Part shown: one piece after another, positions 8,846 through 17,920 of the stretch
How the letters are laid out: every line of letters starts with the position of its first letter
Position numbering within the stretch: position 1 is the stretch's first letter
NCBI RefSeq assembly: GCF_000379625.1
Contig: NZ_KB903217.1
Location: 860,043 to 924,042 of the forward strand
Direction: 5' to 3'
DNA length: 64,000 bases
DNA from: Actinomycetospora chiangmaiensis DSM 45062
GTDB lineage: Bacteria > Actinomycetota > Actinomycetes > Mycobacteriales > Pseudonocardiaceae
The notes under the pieces: generated by a model
What the model was told of the DNA's origin: nothing
What the model saw: the letters and a program-made list of their open reading frames with translations, nothing else
Database searches by the model: none
Position numbers and translations under genes: made by a program

Positions 8846-10126
8846 GTGACGCAGGAGATCCCGCTGCCCCTCGGCACGCCCCGCGCCGGCGCGCGACGCA
8901 GCCGTGGCCAGCTCATCGGTGACGGCCTGGCGTGGACCTCGCGCTGGAGCCTGCGGCTGGTGCTGACGGCGCTCGGCGCGGTCCTGCTCGGCCTGATCAT
9001 CGGCGAGCTGTGGTCGGTGGTGCTGCCGGTGCTGCTCGGGCTGATCATCGCGACGGTGCTGGAGCCGCCGGCCACCTGGATGCGCCACCACGGGGTCCCG
9101 TCGCTGCTGGCCGCTCTCATCGTGGTGCTCGGCGCCCTCGCGATCGTCGGCGGCGTCATCGCGGCCATCGCCCCGTCGGTGGCCGCCCAGATTCCCGCCC
9201 TCGTCGGCAGCGCCACCGGCGGCCTCGACGACGTGCAGCGCACGCTCTCGGGCACCTTCGGGCTCGGGCAGTCGCAGATCGGGCAGGCCGTCCAGGCCGG
9301 GCTCGACCAGCTGCAGAACTCCGCGACGATGATCGCGGGCACCGTGTTCACCGGCCTCACGGTGATCGCGAACGGGCTGGTCGACCTCGTCCTCGCGCTC
9401 GTCCTCGCCTTCCTGTTCGTCAAGGACGGCTACCGGTTCCTCCCGTGGCTGCGCCAGCAGGTGGGGACCTCGGCGGGCGTGCACTTCGCGTCGGTCGGCT
9501 CGCGCGCGTGGGACCGGCTCGGCGGCTTCATCCGCTCGCAGGCGATCATCGGCTTCGTCGACGCCGCGTGCATCGGTGTCGGGCTGGTGATCCTCGGGGT
9601 GCCGCTCGCCCTCCCGCTCGCGGTGCTCACCTTCTTCGGGGCGTTCATCCCCATCGTCGGCTCGCTCACGGCCGGTGCCCTGTCGGTGCTCATCGCGCTC
9701 GTCAGCAACGGGCTGACCAACGCCCTCATCGTGCTCGCGCTCATCCTCGCGGTGCAGCAGATCGAGGGGAACCTGCTCCAGCCGCTGGTGCAGGGGCGCG
9801 GCCTGGGGCTGCACGCGGCCGTGGTGATCCTCGCCGTGACCGGCGGCAGCAGCGTCGCCGGCATCGTCGGTGCGTTCCTCGCCGTGCCCGCGGTCGCGGT
9901 CGCCGCGGAGATCCTCCGCTACACCAACGAGCAGATCGACCTGCGCGCCCGTTCGGACGACGAGCACCCCACGCAGGCGCCCCGTCCCACCGACGCCGAG
10001 CTCCTGGCGGCTGCACCACCGCGCCGGGCCGGGCCGCTGGCCCGGTGGATCCGACGTCGTCGGGGGACCGCCGAGCCCGACGACGCCGTGGCGGCGCAGG
10101 ACGTGACGAACCCGGCGCGCGGCTAG
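8846..10126 (+). CDS. AI-2E family transporter (PerM-type permease)
   Basis: A 426-residue polytopic protein of the AI-2E exporter/UPF0118 family. There are about seven or eight membrane helices, with the long amphipathic/periplasmic segment between helices 2-3 and 4 (about residues 110-165) typical of the group. Family-like stretches are DLVLALVLAFLFVKDG, FGAFIPIVGS and EGNLLQPLVQGRGLGLHA. The C-tail is charged and Pro-rich. GTG at 8846 is chosen because CGGAGAGG lies 7 bases upstream and the family N-terminus begins just after. Substrate is unknown; AI-2 export has been shown only for a few members. It precedes the purine cluster but is separated by 111 bases, and no functional link is evident. 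Confidence 0.85.
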   Translation: MTQEIPLPLGTPRAGARRSRGQLIGDGLAWTSRWSLRLVLTALGAVLLGLIIGELWSVVLPVLLGLIIATVLEPPATWMRHHGVPSLLAALIVVLGALAIVGGVIAAIAPSVAAQIPALVGSATGGLDDVQRTLSGTFGLGQSQIGQAVQAGLDQLQNSATMIAGTVFTGLTVIANGLVDLVLALVLAFLFVKDGYRFLPWLRQQVGTSAGVHFASVGSRAWDRLGGFIRSQAIIGFVDAACIGVGLVILGVPLALPLAVLTFFGAFIPIVGSLTAGALSVLIALVSNGLTNALIVLALILAVQQIEGNLLQPLVQGRGLGLHAAVVILAVTGGSSVAGIVGAFLAVPAVAVAAEILRYTNEQIDLRARSDDEHPTQAPRPTDAELLAAAPPRRAGPLARWIRRRRGTAEPDDAVAAQDVTNPARG

Positions 10127-10237
10127 GGCCCGGACCGGCGCCACTGCGACGAACGAGTGACTCGCGCCCGCCGTCACCCCGGGGCAACATGCGTGCCCTT
10201 CACTGTCGCCTCGACCCGTCGTCGCGAAAGGGGTGCC

Positions 10238-10579
10238 GTGCCGGGACCGATCGAGCGTCTGTCCACCCACGTGCTGGACGTCGCGGCGGGCCGCCCCGCC
10301 GAGGGCGTCGGAGTCACGCTCGTCCGCGACGGCGACGCCGTGGAACTGGGTCGGGGCACCACCGACGCCGACGGGCGGGTCGCGCAGCTCAACGACGAGC
10401 CCCTCGATCCGGGGGACGTGACGCTGTCCTACGACGTCGCCGCGTACATGACCCGGACCCACGGCACCGTGTTCCACCCGCGGATCACGGTGCACGTCCG
10501 CCTCGACGGGGCACGGTCGCACTACCACCTGCCCGTGCTGGCCGGACCGTTCTCCCACACGACCTACCTGGGGAGCTGA
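10238..10579 (+). CDS. hiuH: 5-hydroxyisourate hydrolase (transthyretin-like)
   Basis: Hydrolyses 5-hydroxyisourate, the unstable product of urate oxidase, to OHCU. The 113-residue length is normal. Active-site landmarks are visible: THVLD near the N-terminus with the catalytic His, FHPRITVHV in the middle, and HLPVLAGPFSHTTYLGS at the end, corresponding to the family signature usually ending YRGS. Here Leu replaces the Arg, a change worth noting at the active-site tail. GTG start is set by AAAGGGG just upstream. It opens the purine operon and sits 7 bases ahead of urate oxidase, the enzyme that makes its substrate. Confidence 0.9.
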   Translation: MPGPIERLSTHVLDVAAGRPAEGVGVTLVRDGDAVELGRGTTDADGRVAQLNDEPLDPGDVTLSYDVAAYMTRTHGTVFHPRITVHVRLDGARSHYHLPVLAGPFSHTTYLGS

Positions 10580-10586
10580 TCGCGCA

Positions 10587-11483
10587 GTGGGCTTCGTCCT
10601 GGGCACCAACCAGTACGGCAAGGCCGAGGTGCGGCTCGTGCACGTGGACCGCTCCACGCCGAAGCACGTCATCACCGACGTCACCGTCACCAGCCAGCTG
10701 ATCGGCGACTTCGCCGACACCTTCCACACCGGCTCGAACGCCTCGGTGATCGCGACGGACACGCAGAAGAACACCGTGTACGCGCTCGCCCGCACCGGGG
10801 GCGTCGGCGCGATCGAGGAGTTCGCGCTGCGGATGGCCCGGCACTTCGTGGCGCCGGAGCACCCCCAGGTGACCGGCGCCCGCCAGGAGATCGAGCAGTA
10901 CTCCTGGGACCGGATCGACACCGCCGACGGCCCGCACGACCACGCCTTCGTCCGGGGCGGCACCGAGACCCGCACCGTGGTCGTCACGAAGCACGGCGAG
11001 ACCGAGACCGTCATCTCCGGTCTCACCGACCTCGTCGTGCTCAAGAGCACCGGCAGCGAGTTCCACGGGTTCCCGCAGGTCGCCTACACCTCGCTGGTGG
11101 AGACGACCGACCGCATCCTCGCCACCTCGGTGTCCTCGCGATGGCGCTACGTCGGCACGGACGTCGACTGGGACAAGTCGTTCGCGAGCGTGCGGGCGAC
11201 GATGCTCGACCGCTTCGCGTCCACCCACAGCCTCTCGCTGCAGCAGACGCTCTACACGATGGGCACCGCCGTGCTGGAGGCTCACCCGGAGATCGCCGAG
11301 ATCCGGTTCTCGATGCCCAACAAGCACCACTTCCTGGTCGACCTGTCCCCGTGGGGTCTCGAGAACCCGAACGAGGTCTGGTACGCCGCCGACCGGCCGT
11401 ACGGGTTGATCGAGGCGGCGGTCGGCCGGGACGACGTGCCCGCCGACGAGGCGGCCTGGGCGGGGATCACGGGCTTCTGCTGA
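10587..11483 (+). CDS. uox: Urate oxidase (cofactor-free uricase)
   Basis: Converts urate and O2 to 5-hydroxyisourate and H2O2 without a cofactor. The 298-residue protein shows the tandem T-fold uricase pattern: NQYGKAEVRLVHVDR with the catalytic Lys near the N-terminus, NTVYALAR (catalytic Thr region is ATDTQKNT), VLKSTGSEFHGF in the second half, and FSMPNKHHFLVDL near the C-terminus. Length matches the family. GTG start; spacing of 7 bases to hiuH suggests one transcript. Unlike Bacillus PucL it carries no OHCU decarboxylase domain; that domain is on the allantoicase here. Confidence 0.96.
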   Translation: MGFVLGTNQYGKAEVRLVHVDRSTPKHVITDVTVTSQLIGDFADTFHTGSNASVIATDTQKNTVYALARTGGVGAIEEFALRMARHFVAPEHPQVTGARQEIEQYSWDRIDTADGPHDHAFVRGGTETRTVVVTKHGETETVISGLTDLVVLKSTGSEFHGFPQVAYTSLVETTDRILATSVSSRWRYVGTDVDWDKSFASVRATMLDRFASTHSLSLQQTLYTMGTAVLEAHPEIAEIRFSMPNKHHFLVDLSPWGLENPNEVWYAADRPYGLIEAAVGRDDVPADEAAWAGITGFC

Positions 11484-11509
11484 GCCGACCCCTCTAGGGT
11501 CGGGCGCCG

Positions 11510-12844
11510 ATGCCCCACGATCTCGTCGTGCGTGCCCGCCGGGTGGTCCTGCCCGGCGGGACCGCCCCTGCCGTCGTCACCGTCTCCGCGGGACGGATCA
11601 CCGCCGTCGCCGACCACGACACCCCCGTCGAGGGACCCGTCGTCGACCTCGCCGACGACGAGGTGCTGCTGCCCGGCCTCGTCGACTCGCACGTCCACGT
11701 CGACGAACCGGGCCGCACGCACTGGGAGGGGTTCGCGACCGCCACCGCCGCGGCGGCGGCCGGCGGGATCACCACCCTCGTCGACATGCCGCTCAACTCG
11801 ATCCCGCCGACGATCGACCCCGAGGCCCTCGCCACCAAGCGCGACGCGGCGCGCGGGCAGGTCGCCGTCGACGTCGCCTTCTGGGGCGGGGCGGTGCCGC
11901 TCGTCGACGGCGTCCCGGACCCGTCGGGCCGCGTCGACCCCAGCCGGATGAGGGCCCTGGCGGCGGCCGGGGTGCGCGGCTTCAAGTGCTTCCTCACCGA
12001 CTCGGGCGTGCCCGAGTTCCCCGCGGTCTCCCACGACGACCTCGAGCTCGCCGCCGCGACCTGCGCCGAGCTCGACCTGCCGCTCGTGGTGCACGCCGAG
12101 GACGACGGCGTGCTCTCCGAGTCGCCGCCCGCCGGGGCCGACTACCGCTCGTTCCTCGCCTCCCGCCCGCCCGGGGCGGAGACCACCGCGGTGCTGCGGC
12201 TCGCCGCCGTCGCGGCGCGGACAGGGGCCCACCTGCACGTCCTGCACGTCTCCGCCTTCGAGGCCGCGGAGGAGATCGGGGCCGCGCGCGACGCGGGCGT
12301 GCGGCTGACCGCGGAGACCTGCCCGCACTACCTCGCGCTCGCCGCCGAGACGATCCCCGGCACCGCGGGCAAGTGCTGCCCGCCGGTGCGCTCGGAGGCC
12401 AACCGGGAGCTCCTGTGGGGCGCCCTCGGGGCCGGTCGCCTCGACGCCGTCGTCTCGGACCACTCGCCCTGCCCGCCCGAGCTCAAGGCCGGCGGCTTCG
12501 ACCGGGCGTGGGGCGGCGTCTCGTCCCTCGAGGTGGCGCTGCGCGTGGTGTGGTCCGGCGCCGGGGCCCGGGGGCACTCCCTCGACGACGTGGTGCGCTG
12601 GATGGCCGACGCCCCGGCCCGCCTCGCCGGCCTCGACACGAAGGGGCGCATCGCGGTCGGCCACGACGCCGACCTGCTCGTGTTCGCCCCGGACGAGATC
12701 GCCGAGGTCGACCCGGCCGCCCTGCACCACCGCCACCCCGTCACGCCCTACGCGGGGATGGCCCTGCGCGGTGCCGTGCGGCGGGTCTGGTTGCGCGGCG
12801 CCACCCCGGGCGCCGGGCGTCTGCTGCCGGAGGAGGACTCATGA
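11510..12844 (+). CDS. allB: Allantoinase
   Basis: Opens the hydantoin ring of allantoin to give allantoate. The 444-residue amidohydrolase-fold protein has the metal-binding DSHVHVDEPGRT (about 61-72), the carbamylated-Lys segment GVRGFKCFLTDSG, LVVHAED, HVLHVS and DHSPCPPELK. All expected metal ligands appear to be present. The start ATG follows the urate oxidase stop by 26 bases; its stop overlaps the next gene as ATGA, so the two are translationally coupled. Confidence 0.95.
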   Translation: MPHDLVVRARRVVLPGGTAPAVVTVSAGRITAVADHDTPVEGPVVDLADDEVLLPGLVDSHVHVDEPGRTHWEGFATATAAAAAGGITTLVDMPLNSIPPTIDPEALATKRDAARGQVAVDVAFWGGAVPLVDGVPDPSGRVDPSRMRALAAAGVRGFKCFLTDSGVPEFPAVSHDDLELAAATCAELDLPLVVHAEDDGVLSESPPAGADYRSFLASRPPGAETTAVLRLAAVAARTGAHLHVLHVSAFEAAEEIGAARDAGVRLTAETCPHYLALAAETIPGTAGKCCPPVRSEANRELLWGALGAGRLDAVVSDHSPCPPELKAGGFDRAWGGVSSLEVALRVVWSGAGARGHSLDDVVRWMADAPARLAGLDTKGRIAVGHDADLLVFAPDEIAEVDPAALHHRHPVTPYAGMALRGAVRRVWLRGATPGAGRLLPEEDS

Positions 12845-14265
12845 TCGACCTGGCGTCGCGTGCCGTCGGTGGAGGCGTGGTGGCCGCGAGCGACGAGACG
12901 TTCGCCGAGAAGGAGAACCTCGTCGCGGCGGCCGACCCCACCCACGCCGCGCACACGTTCGGGCACAAGGGCCAGCTCTACGACGGGTGGGAGACCCGGC
13001 GTCGGCGCGGGGACCTCGACGGCGAGGACTGGGCCGTCGTCCGGCTCGGGCTGCCGGGCGTCGTGCACCGCGTCGTCGTCGACACCGCCTTCTTCGACGG
13101 CAACCACCCGGTCTCCGCCGAGGTCGACACGTGCTGGTTCGAGGGCCGGCCCACGCCCGAGCAGGTCGTGGCCGCGCCGTGGGAGCCGCTGTGCGGCACC
13201 GACCTCAAGGGCAACACGGCGCACCCGGTCGACGCCGACGTCCCGCGCGCCGCGACGCACGTGCGGCTGCGCATCCGGCCCGACGGCGGGGTCGCGCGGC
13301 TCCGGGTGCTCGGGGAGGTCCTCCCCGACGTGCGCCGCTGGCGGGGGATCGGGGTGGACCTCGCCTCCCTCGCGGCGGGCGGGCGCGTGCTCGACGCCTC
13401 CAACCGGCACTACTCGCCGCCGGAGAACCTGCTGCTGCCCGGCACGGCCGCGCACATGGGCGAGGGCTGGGAGACCCGCCGTCGTCGGGACGGCGGCTTC
13501 GACTGGGTCGACGTCGCGCTCGGCGCCGCCGGCCACGTGCACCAGGCGGTCGTGGACACCACCTACTTCGTCGGGAACGCGCCGGGCACCGTGCGCCTGG
13601 TGGGGATCGGCGCCGAGGAGGTCGAGCTCCTGCCCGAGACCCCGGTCCAGCCCGACACCGAGCACTGGTTCGGCGCCGCCGACGGCCTCGACACCGGCCT
13701 CGTCGTCGACCGGGTGCGGGTGGAGGTCCGTCCCGACGGCGGGTTCGCGCGGCTGCGGCTGCTCGGCCGGCCGACGCCGGCGGCGGTCGCGGCGGCCGGG
13801 GTGCGCCGGTTCGACGGGCTCCCCGCGGCGGTGGCCGAGGAGGTGCTGCTCGGGTGCTGTGCAGCGCCCGGCTGGGCGGCTGCGGTCGCGGCGGGACGGC
13901 CGTACGGCTCGCTCGACGCGCTCGTCGCGGCGGCCACGGAGCACGTGCTCGCCCTCGACGACGCCGAGCTCGCGGCCGCCCTCGCCGGGCACGCCCGGAT
14001 CGGGGCCCCGCGCGACCCCGTCGGCTCCCGGGAGCAGGCGGGGCTCGGCGACGTCGACCGGACCGCGCTCGCCGAGGGCAACCGCGCCTACGAGGAGCGC
14101 TTCGGGCACGTCTACCTGGTGCGCGCCGCGGGTCGGTCCGGCCCGGAGATGCTGGCCCTGCTGCGTGAGCGGTTGCGCAACGACGCCGCGACCGAGGGCG
14201 GGGTGGTGCGCGCCCAGCTCGCCGAGATCACCGTGCTGCGCCTCGAGGCGCTGTGGACCCCGTGA
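12841..14265 (+). CDS. alc: Allantoicase fused to OHCU decarboxylase
   Basis: The 474-residue protein has two parts. Residues about 1-318 hold the two repeated allantoicase beta-sandwich domains (DLASRAVGGGVVAASDETFAEKENL and DLASLAAGGRVLDASNRHYSPPENL, each with GWETRRRR), which cleave allantoate to ureidoglycolate and urea. Residues about 321-474 are a complete OHCU decarboxylase: GHARIGAP with the putative catalytic His384, SREQAGL, NRAYEERFGHVYLVRAAGRS and RLRNDAATE. That domain sets the stereochemistry of (S)-allantoin. The fusion therefore joins two non-consecutive steps on either side of allantoinase, whose gene overlaps it by 4 bases. No stop or frame break separates the parts. Confidence 0.92.
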   Translation: MIDLASRAVGGGVVAASDETFAEKENLVAAADPTHAAHTFGHKGQLYDGWETRRRRGDLDGEDWAVVRLGLPGVVHRVVVDTAFFDGNHPVSAEVDTCWFEGRPTPEQVVAAPWEPLCGTDLKGNTAHPVDADVPRAATHVRLRIRPDGGVARLRVLGEVLPDVRRWRGIGVDLASLAAGGRVLDASNRHYSPPENLLLPGTAAHMGEGWETRRRRDGGFDWVDVALGAAGHVHQAVVDTTYFVGNAPGTVRLVGIGAEEVELLPETPVQPDTEHWFGAADGLDTGLVVDRVRVEVRPDGGFARLRLLGRPTPAAVAAAGVRRFDGLPAAVAEEVLLGCCAAPGWAAAVAAGRPYGSLDALVAAATEHVLALDDAELAAALAGHARIGAPRDPVGSREQAGLGDVDRTALAEGNRAYEERFGHVYLVRAAGRSGPEMLALLRERLRNDAATEGGVVRAQLAEITVLRLEALWTP

Positions 14266-14273
14266 GCCCCTCC

Positions 14274-14324
14274 GGTGCAAGCAATGCGTCACCGCTTGCA
14301 CCCAGTGGCAGGAAAACCACACCG
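14274..14324 (+). repeat. 51-bp dispersed repeat, copy 2
   Basis: Begins 8 bases after the allantoicase stop and ends 9 bases before the next start codon, filling the whole intergenic space of the operon. It matches copy 3 at GGTGCAAGCAATGCGTCAC and copy 1 at CACCCAGTGGCAGG. Confidence 0.8.
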
Positions 14325-14333
14325 TCGCCGAGT

Positions 14334-15515
14334 ATGTCGACGACGTTTTTCGACGCGCTCGACGACCGGCTCGCCGCCACCGACGCGGCGCTCGACGCCG
14401 ACGAGGCCGGGCGGGCCCGTCTCGCCGCGCGCGGTCCCGAGCCGGTGCACGTCTGCTACGTGCCCGCCGACCGGGTCACCGCCGACACCGCCCGCACCTG
14501 GGGCGACGAGGCGACCGCGCTGCTGGCGCGGTACGCCGACGACCCCGCGCTGCCCGACGTCCTCGGCGTCACCGCCGCCGAGCTGCACGAGGCCCTGCCC
14601 CGGGTCGCCCGCACGCTCGCGGAGCGGCCCGTGGCCGACCTGCGCGCCGACCTCGAGGACGGCTTCGGCCATCGCCCCGACGCCGAGGAGGACGCCGCCG
14701 CGACCGCGGCGGGCCGTGCCCTCGCCGCGGTCCTGGCGGGGGACCGCGCCCCGCTGCGGGGCGGCCCGCGCGTGAAGTCGGTGGAGCGCGCCACCCGCCG
14801 TCGGGGGCTGCGGTCCTGGGCCCTGGTCACCGACGCGTTCCTGACGGCGGGTGGCGACCCGTCGCGGCTGCGCGTCACCCTGCCCAAGGTGTCGGCGCCC
14901 GAGCAGGTCACCGCGTTCGTCGCCGCGTGCGCCGCGATCGAGGCGCACCACGGCATCGGGCCGGTGGCGCTCGAGCTGCAGATCGAGACCCCCCGCGGTG
15001 CCCAGCGCGTCGACGAGCTGGTCGCCGCCGCCGGGGAACGCGCGGCCGGCCTGCACTACGGCACCTACGACTACTCCGCAGCGCTCGGCATCGCGCCGGA
15101 CCAGCAGCGGGCCGACCACCCCGCCGCCGAGCACGCCAAGTTCGCCATGCAGCAGGCCGGGGCGGCGGCCGGGGTCCCGGTGTGCGACGGGTCCTGCGCG
15201 GTGCTGCCCGTCGGCGACCGCGACGCGGTGCTCGCCGCGTGGCGCATCCAGGCCCGGATCGTGCGCCGCGCCCTGGAACTCGGGATCGGGCAGGGCTGGG
15301 ACATGCACCCCGGGATGGTGGCGGCGCGGCTCGTCGTCGTGACCGCCTTCCACCGGGCCGGCCTCGACGCGGCGCGCGGGCGACTGCGCGCCTACCGGGC
15401 GGGCGCGGCGTCGGGCACCCTCGACGAGCCCGCCACGGAGCGGGCGCTCGTCGGCTTCCTGCGCCGCGGCGTGGCCTGCGGAGCCGTCGACGCCGACGAG
15501 GTGGACGACTCCTGA
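14334..15515 (+). CDS. Citrate-lyase beta/HpcH-HpaI aldolase-like protein (DUF6986 type)
   Basis: A 393-residue protein with a TIM-barrel aldolase look: DLRADLEDGFG (acidic metal-site type motif), RVTLPKVSAPEQV, LELQIETPRG and GLHYGTYDYSAALGI. Related proteins sit in actinobacterial purine or allantoin clusters, where they could handle glyoxylate released from ureidoglycolate, for instance by condensation as in malate or malyl-CoA chemistry. The substrate is inferred from context only. ATG at 14334 is used because homology-like sequence starts there. The frame extends upstream through the dispersed repeat to 14253, but a translation of the repeat is unlikely to be native. No good ribosome binding site is visible next to the ATG. 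Confidence 0.72.
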   Translation: MSTTFFDALDDRLAATDAALDADEAGRARLAARGPEPVHVCYVPADRVTADTARTWGDEATALLARYADDPALPDVLGVTAAELHEALPRVARTLAERPVADLRADLEDGFGHRPDAEEDAAATAAGRALAAVLAGDRAPLRGGPRVKSVERATRRRGLRSWALVTDAFLTAGGDPSRLRVTLPKVSAPEQVTAFVAACAAIEAHHGIGPVALELQIETPRGAQRVDELVAAAGERAAGLHYGTYDYSAALGIAPDQQRADHPAAEHAKFAMQQAGAAAGVPVCDGSCAVLPVGDRDAVLAAWRIQARIVRRALELGIGQGWDMHPGMVAARLVVVTAFHRAGLDAARGRLRAYRAGAASGTLDEPATERALVGFLRRGVACGAVDADEVDDS

Positions 15516-15604
15516 ACGTCACACGCGTGGGCGACGGAGCGCCTAGAGTGACCCGTCACGGCACCGTGGCCGGCACCGGTAGGCAGCGATCCACGGGAGG
15601 TCCG

Positions 15605-16600
15605 ATGTTCGTCGTGCCCACGGTCGATCTCTCCCCGTACCTCGACGGCGACCCCGGCGCCCGTCCGCGCACCGCCATCGCGCTCGACCACGCCTGCCGC
15701 TCCGTCGGCTTCGTGCAGGTCGTCGGGCACGGGGTGCGGCCGCGGGCCGTGGCGGGGCTCGAGGCGGCCCTCGACGCGCTGTTCGCGCTGCCGATGGAGC
15801 AGAAGCGGGACCTCGTGGTCACCGACGGCACGAACCGGGGCTACAGCCCGCCGCGCAGCGAGTCGGTGAGTCGCAGCCTCGGCGTGGAGCAGGCGGGCAA
15901 CATGAACGACTATTTCGAGGCGTTCAACGTCGGGACGGCCGCCGACGGGCCGGACTCCGGCGGCGACGGGAACGTGTGGCCGGACCTGCCCGGGTTCCGC
16001 GAGGCGGTCGAGACGTGGACCCGCGAGGCCCGTCGGGTGGTGCGGGCGCTGGCGAGCGCCCTGGGCGACGCCCTCGGCGACCGGGAGGTGCTGCACCGGC
16101 TGGCGGACGACCCGGTGCAGGTGCTGCGCCTCAACCACTACGCCCTCGAGGAGCAGGACCTGCCCGACGGGGCCGACCTCTCGGGCATGGGGGAGCACAC
16201 CGACTACGGCCTGGTCACCGTGCTGTGGGCCGACCGCGTGGCGGGCCTGCAGGTGCTCCACGACGGCACGTGGCACGACGTGCTGCCCGCCGAGGGGGCG
16301 CTGCTGGTCAACCTCGGCGACCTCACCGCCCGGCTGACCGGGGACCGCTGGCGCTCGACGCTGCACCGGGTGCGGCCGCCGGTCGAGAACGGCCGCGTCC
16401 GGCGGCGACGCTCGGCGGCCTTCTTCCACGACGGGGACCCGGACGCCGTCGTCGAGACCCTGCCCCTCGCCGGCGCCCGGCCCTATCCTGCGACGACGGT
16501 GCGGGAGCACCTCGCGCGCAAGCTCGCGGGCAGCCGCGCGGGGACGCTCAACACGACGGCGGGCCGCGAGGCCGCCCGGGTCCGGGAGGCCGCCCAGTGA
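15605..16600 (+). CDS. Isopenicillin-N-synthase-family Fe(II)/2-oxoglutarate dioxygenase
   Basis: The 331-residue protein has the jelly-roll oxygenase pattern: an N-terminal DIOX_N region (VPTVDLSPYLDG, FVQVVGHGV), the iron triad HxD...H as His198, Asp200 and His254, and a downstream Arg/Ser pair (RRRRSAAFF) for 2-oxoglutarate. GGGAGG precedes the ATG. No step of the standard purine pathway needs it, yet its stop overlaps the guanine deaminase start (GTGA). Possibilities are hydroxylation of a purine or methylated purine, or an auxiliary oxidation of another N-heterocycle. The family is certain, the substrate unknown. Confidence 0.82.
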   Translation: MFVVPTVDLSPYLDGDPGARPRTAIALDHACRSVGFVQVVGHGVRPRAVAGLEAALDALFALPMEQKRDLVVTDGTNRGYSPPRSESVSRSLGVEQAGNMNDYFEAFNVGTAADGPDSGGDGNVWPDLPGFREAVETWTREARRVVRALASALGDALGDREVLHRLADDPVQVLRLNHYALEEQDLPDGADLSGMGEHTDYGLVTVLWADRVAGLQVLHDGTWHDVLPAEGALLVNLGDLTARLTGDRWRSTLHRVRPPVENGRVRRRRSAAFFHDGDPDAVVETLPLAGARPYPATTVREHLARKLAGSRAGTLNTTAGREAARVREAAQ

Positions 16601-17076
16601 GCGACGACGAGGGGTTCCTGCGCGAGGCGCTCGCCCTCGCCGAGCAGAACGTCGCCGAGGGCGGCGGTCCGTTCGGGGCCGTCATCGTGGCCGACGGCGT
16701 CGTCATCGCCCGCGGCCAGAACCGCGTCACCCGCGACATGGACCCGACCGCGCACGCCGAGGTCACCGCGATCCGCATCGCGTGCCGCGACCGCGGCGAC
16801 TTCTCGTTGGCCGGGGCCACGCTCTACACCAGCTGCGAACCCTGCCCGCTGTGCGTCGCCGCGTGCCTGTGGGCGCGGCTGGACCGCGTGGTCTTCGCCG
16901 CCGACCGGCACGACGCGGCCCGCGGCGGCTTCGACGACCGCGCGTTCTACGAGCTGTTCGCGGCCGACCCCGGCACCTGGCCGACCCGGGTGGAGGCGAT
17001 GGGCTCGACCCTGGAGCTCGACGCGCAGGCGCCGTTCGAGGCCTGGCTCGCCAAGGGCGACCGGGTGCGCTACTAG
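16597..17076 (+). CDS. guaD: Guanine deaminase (cytidine-deaminase fold)
   Basis: Deaminates guanine to xanthine, feeding xanthine dehydrogenase encoded next. The 159-residue protein has the zinc site of the CDA superfamily: His53-Ala-Glu55 (TAHAEVTA) and Pro82-Cys83 with Cys86 (SCEPCPLC). The bacterial GuaD-like insertion GGPFGAVIV and C-terminal FYELFAADP are also present, which separates it from tRNA adenosine deaminase TadA. GTG start overlaps the preceding stop; the FAD subunit of xanthine dehydrogenase begins 8 bases after its stop. The adenosine or cytosine alternatives are less likely in this operon. Confidence 0.88.
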   Translation: MSDDEGFLREALALAEQNVAEGGGPFGAVIVADGVVIARGQNRVTRDMDPTAHAEVTAIRIACRDRGDFSLAGATLYTSCEPCPLCVAACLWARLDRVVFAADRHDAARGGFDDRAFYELFAADPGTWPTRVEAMGSTLELDAQAPFEAWLAKGDRVRY

Positions 17077-17084
17077 GCGGCGCG

Positions 17085-17920
17085 ATGGACCTGCTCACGG
17101 TCGAGACCTTCACCCGACCCGCCGACGACGACGGGCTCCGCGCGCTCCTGCCGACCCTCGGCCCCGACCGGACGCCGCTCGGCGGCGGGTCGTGGCTGTT
17201 CTCGGTGCCGCAGCCCCACCTCGTCGGTCTCGTCGACCTCACCGCGCTCGGCTGGGAACCCGTCGTCGCGGACGCCGGGGGGCTCACGCTCGCGGCCACC
17301 GCCACCCTCGCGACCCTCGCCGACCTCGACCCGTCGTCGTACCCGGAGTGGCCCGCCGTGGCGCTCTTCGCCGGCTGCTGCGAGGCCCTCGTGGGCTCGC
17401 GCAAGATCTGGCACACCGCCACGGTCGGCGGCAACGTGTGCCTCGCGCTGCCTGCGGCGCCGATGGTCACCCTCGCCGCGGTGCTCGACGGGGAGGCGAC
17501 GATCTGGACGCCCGGCGGCGGGTCGCGGCGCGCGCCGGTCGTCGACCTCGTCGTCGGCGCGCAGCGCACGTCGCTCGCACCCGGCGAGGTGCTGCGCGCG
17601 ATCGCCCTCCCCGCGGCCGCGCTGCGCGCCCGCACCGCGCTGCGCCGGGCGTCGCTGTCCCCGCTCGGCCGCTCGGCGTCCCTGCTGGCGGGGCGCCGCG
17701 GTCCCGACGGCGGGTTCGTCCTGGCCGTGACCGCGGCGCTGCCCCGGCCCGCCGTCCTGCGCTACGACGACGTGCCGCCCGCCGGCACGCTGGCGGCCGA
17801 CGTCGAGGCGCTCGGGGACGCCCACGGCTGGTACGACGACCCGCACGGGACGCCCGCGTGGCGGCGGGCGATGACGCTGCGCGGCGCCGAGGAGATCCGC
17901 CGGGAGCTGGGGGAGGGGCG

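Noticed and set aside
8798..11050. 750-residue open frame on the minus strand across the AI-2E, hiuH and uricase genes
   Set aside because: Composition is Arg/Gly/His-rich and it mirrors codon structure of well-supported plus-strand genes; typical high-GC antisense shadow.
12860..16600. 1246-residue plus-strand frame running from the allantoicase gene into the dioxygenase gene
   Set aside because: Only the part from 15605 has real protein features; the upstream part is an Arg/Pro/Ser-rich shadow of allantoicase and the aldolase, and GGGAGG marks the start at 15605.
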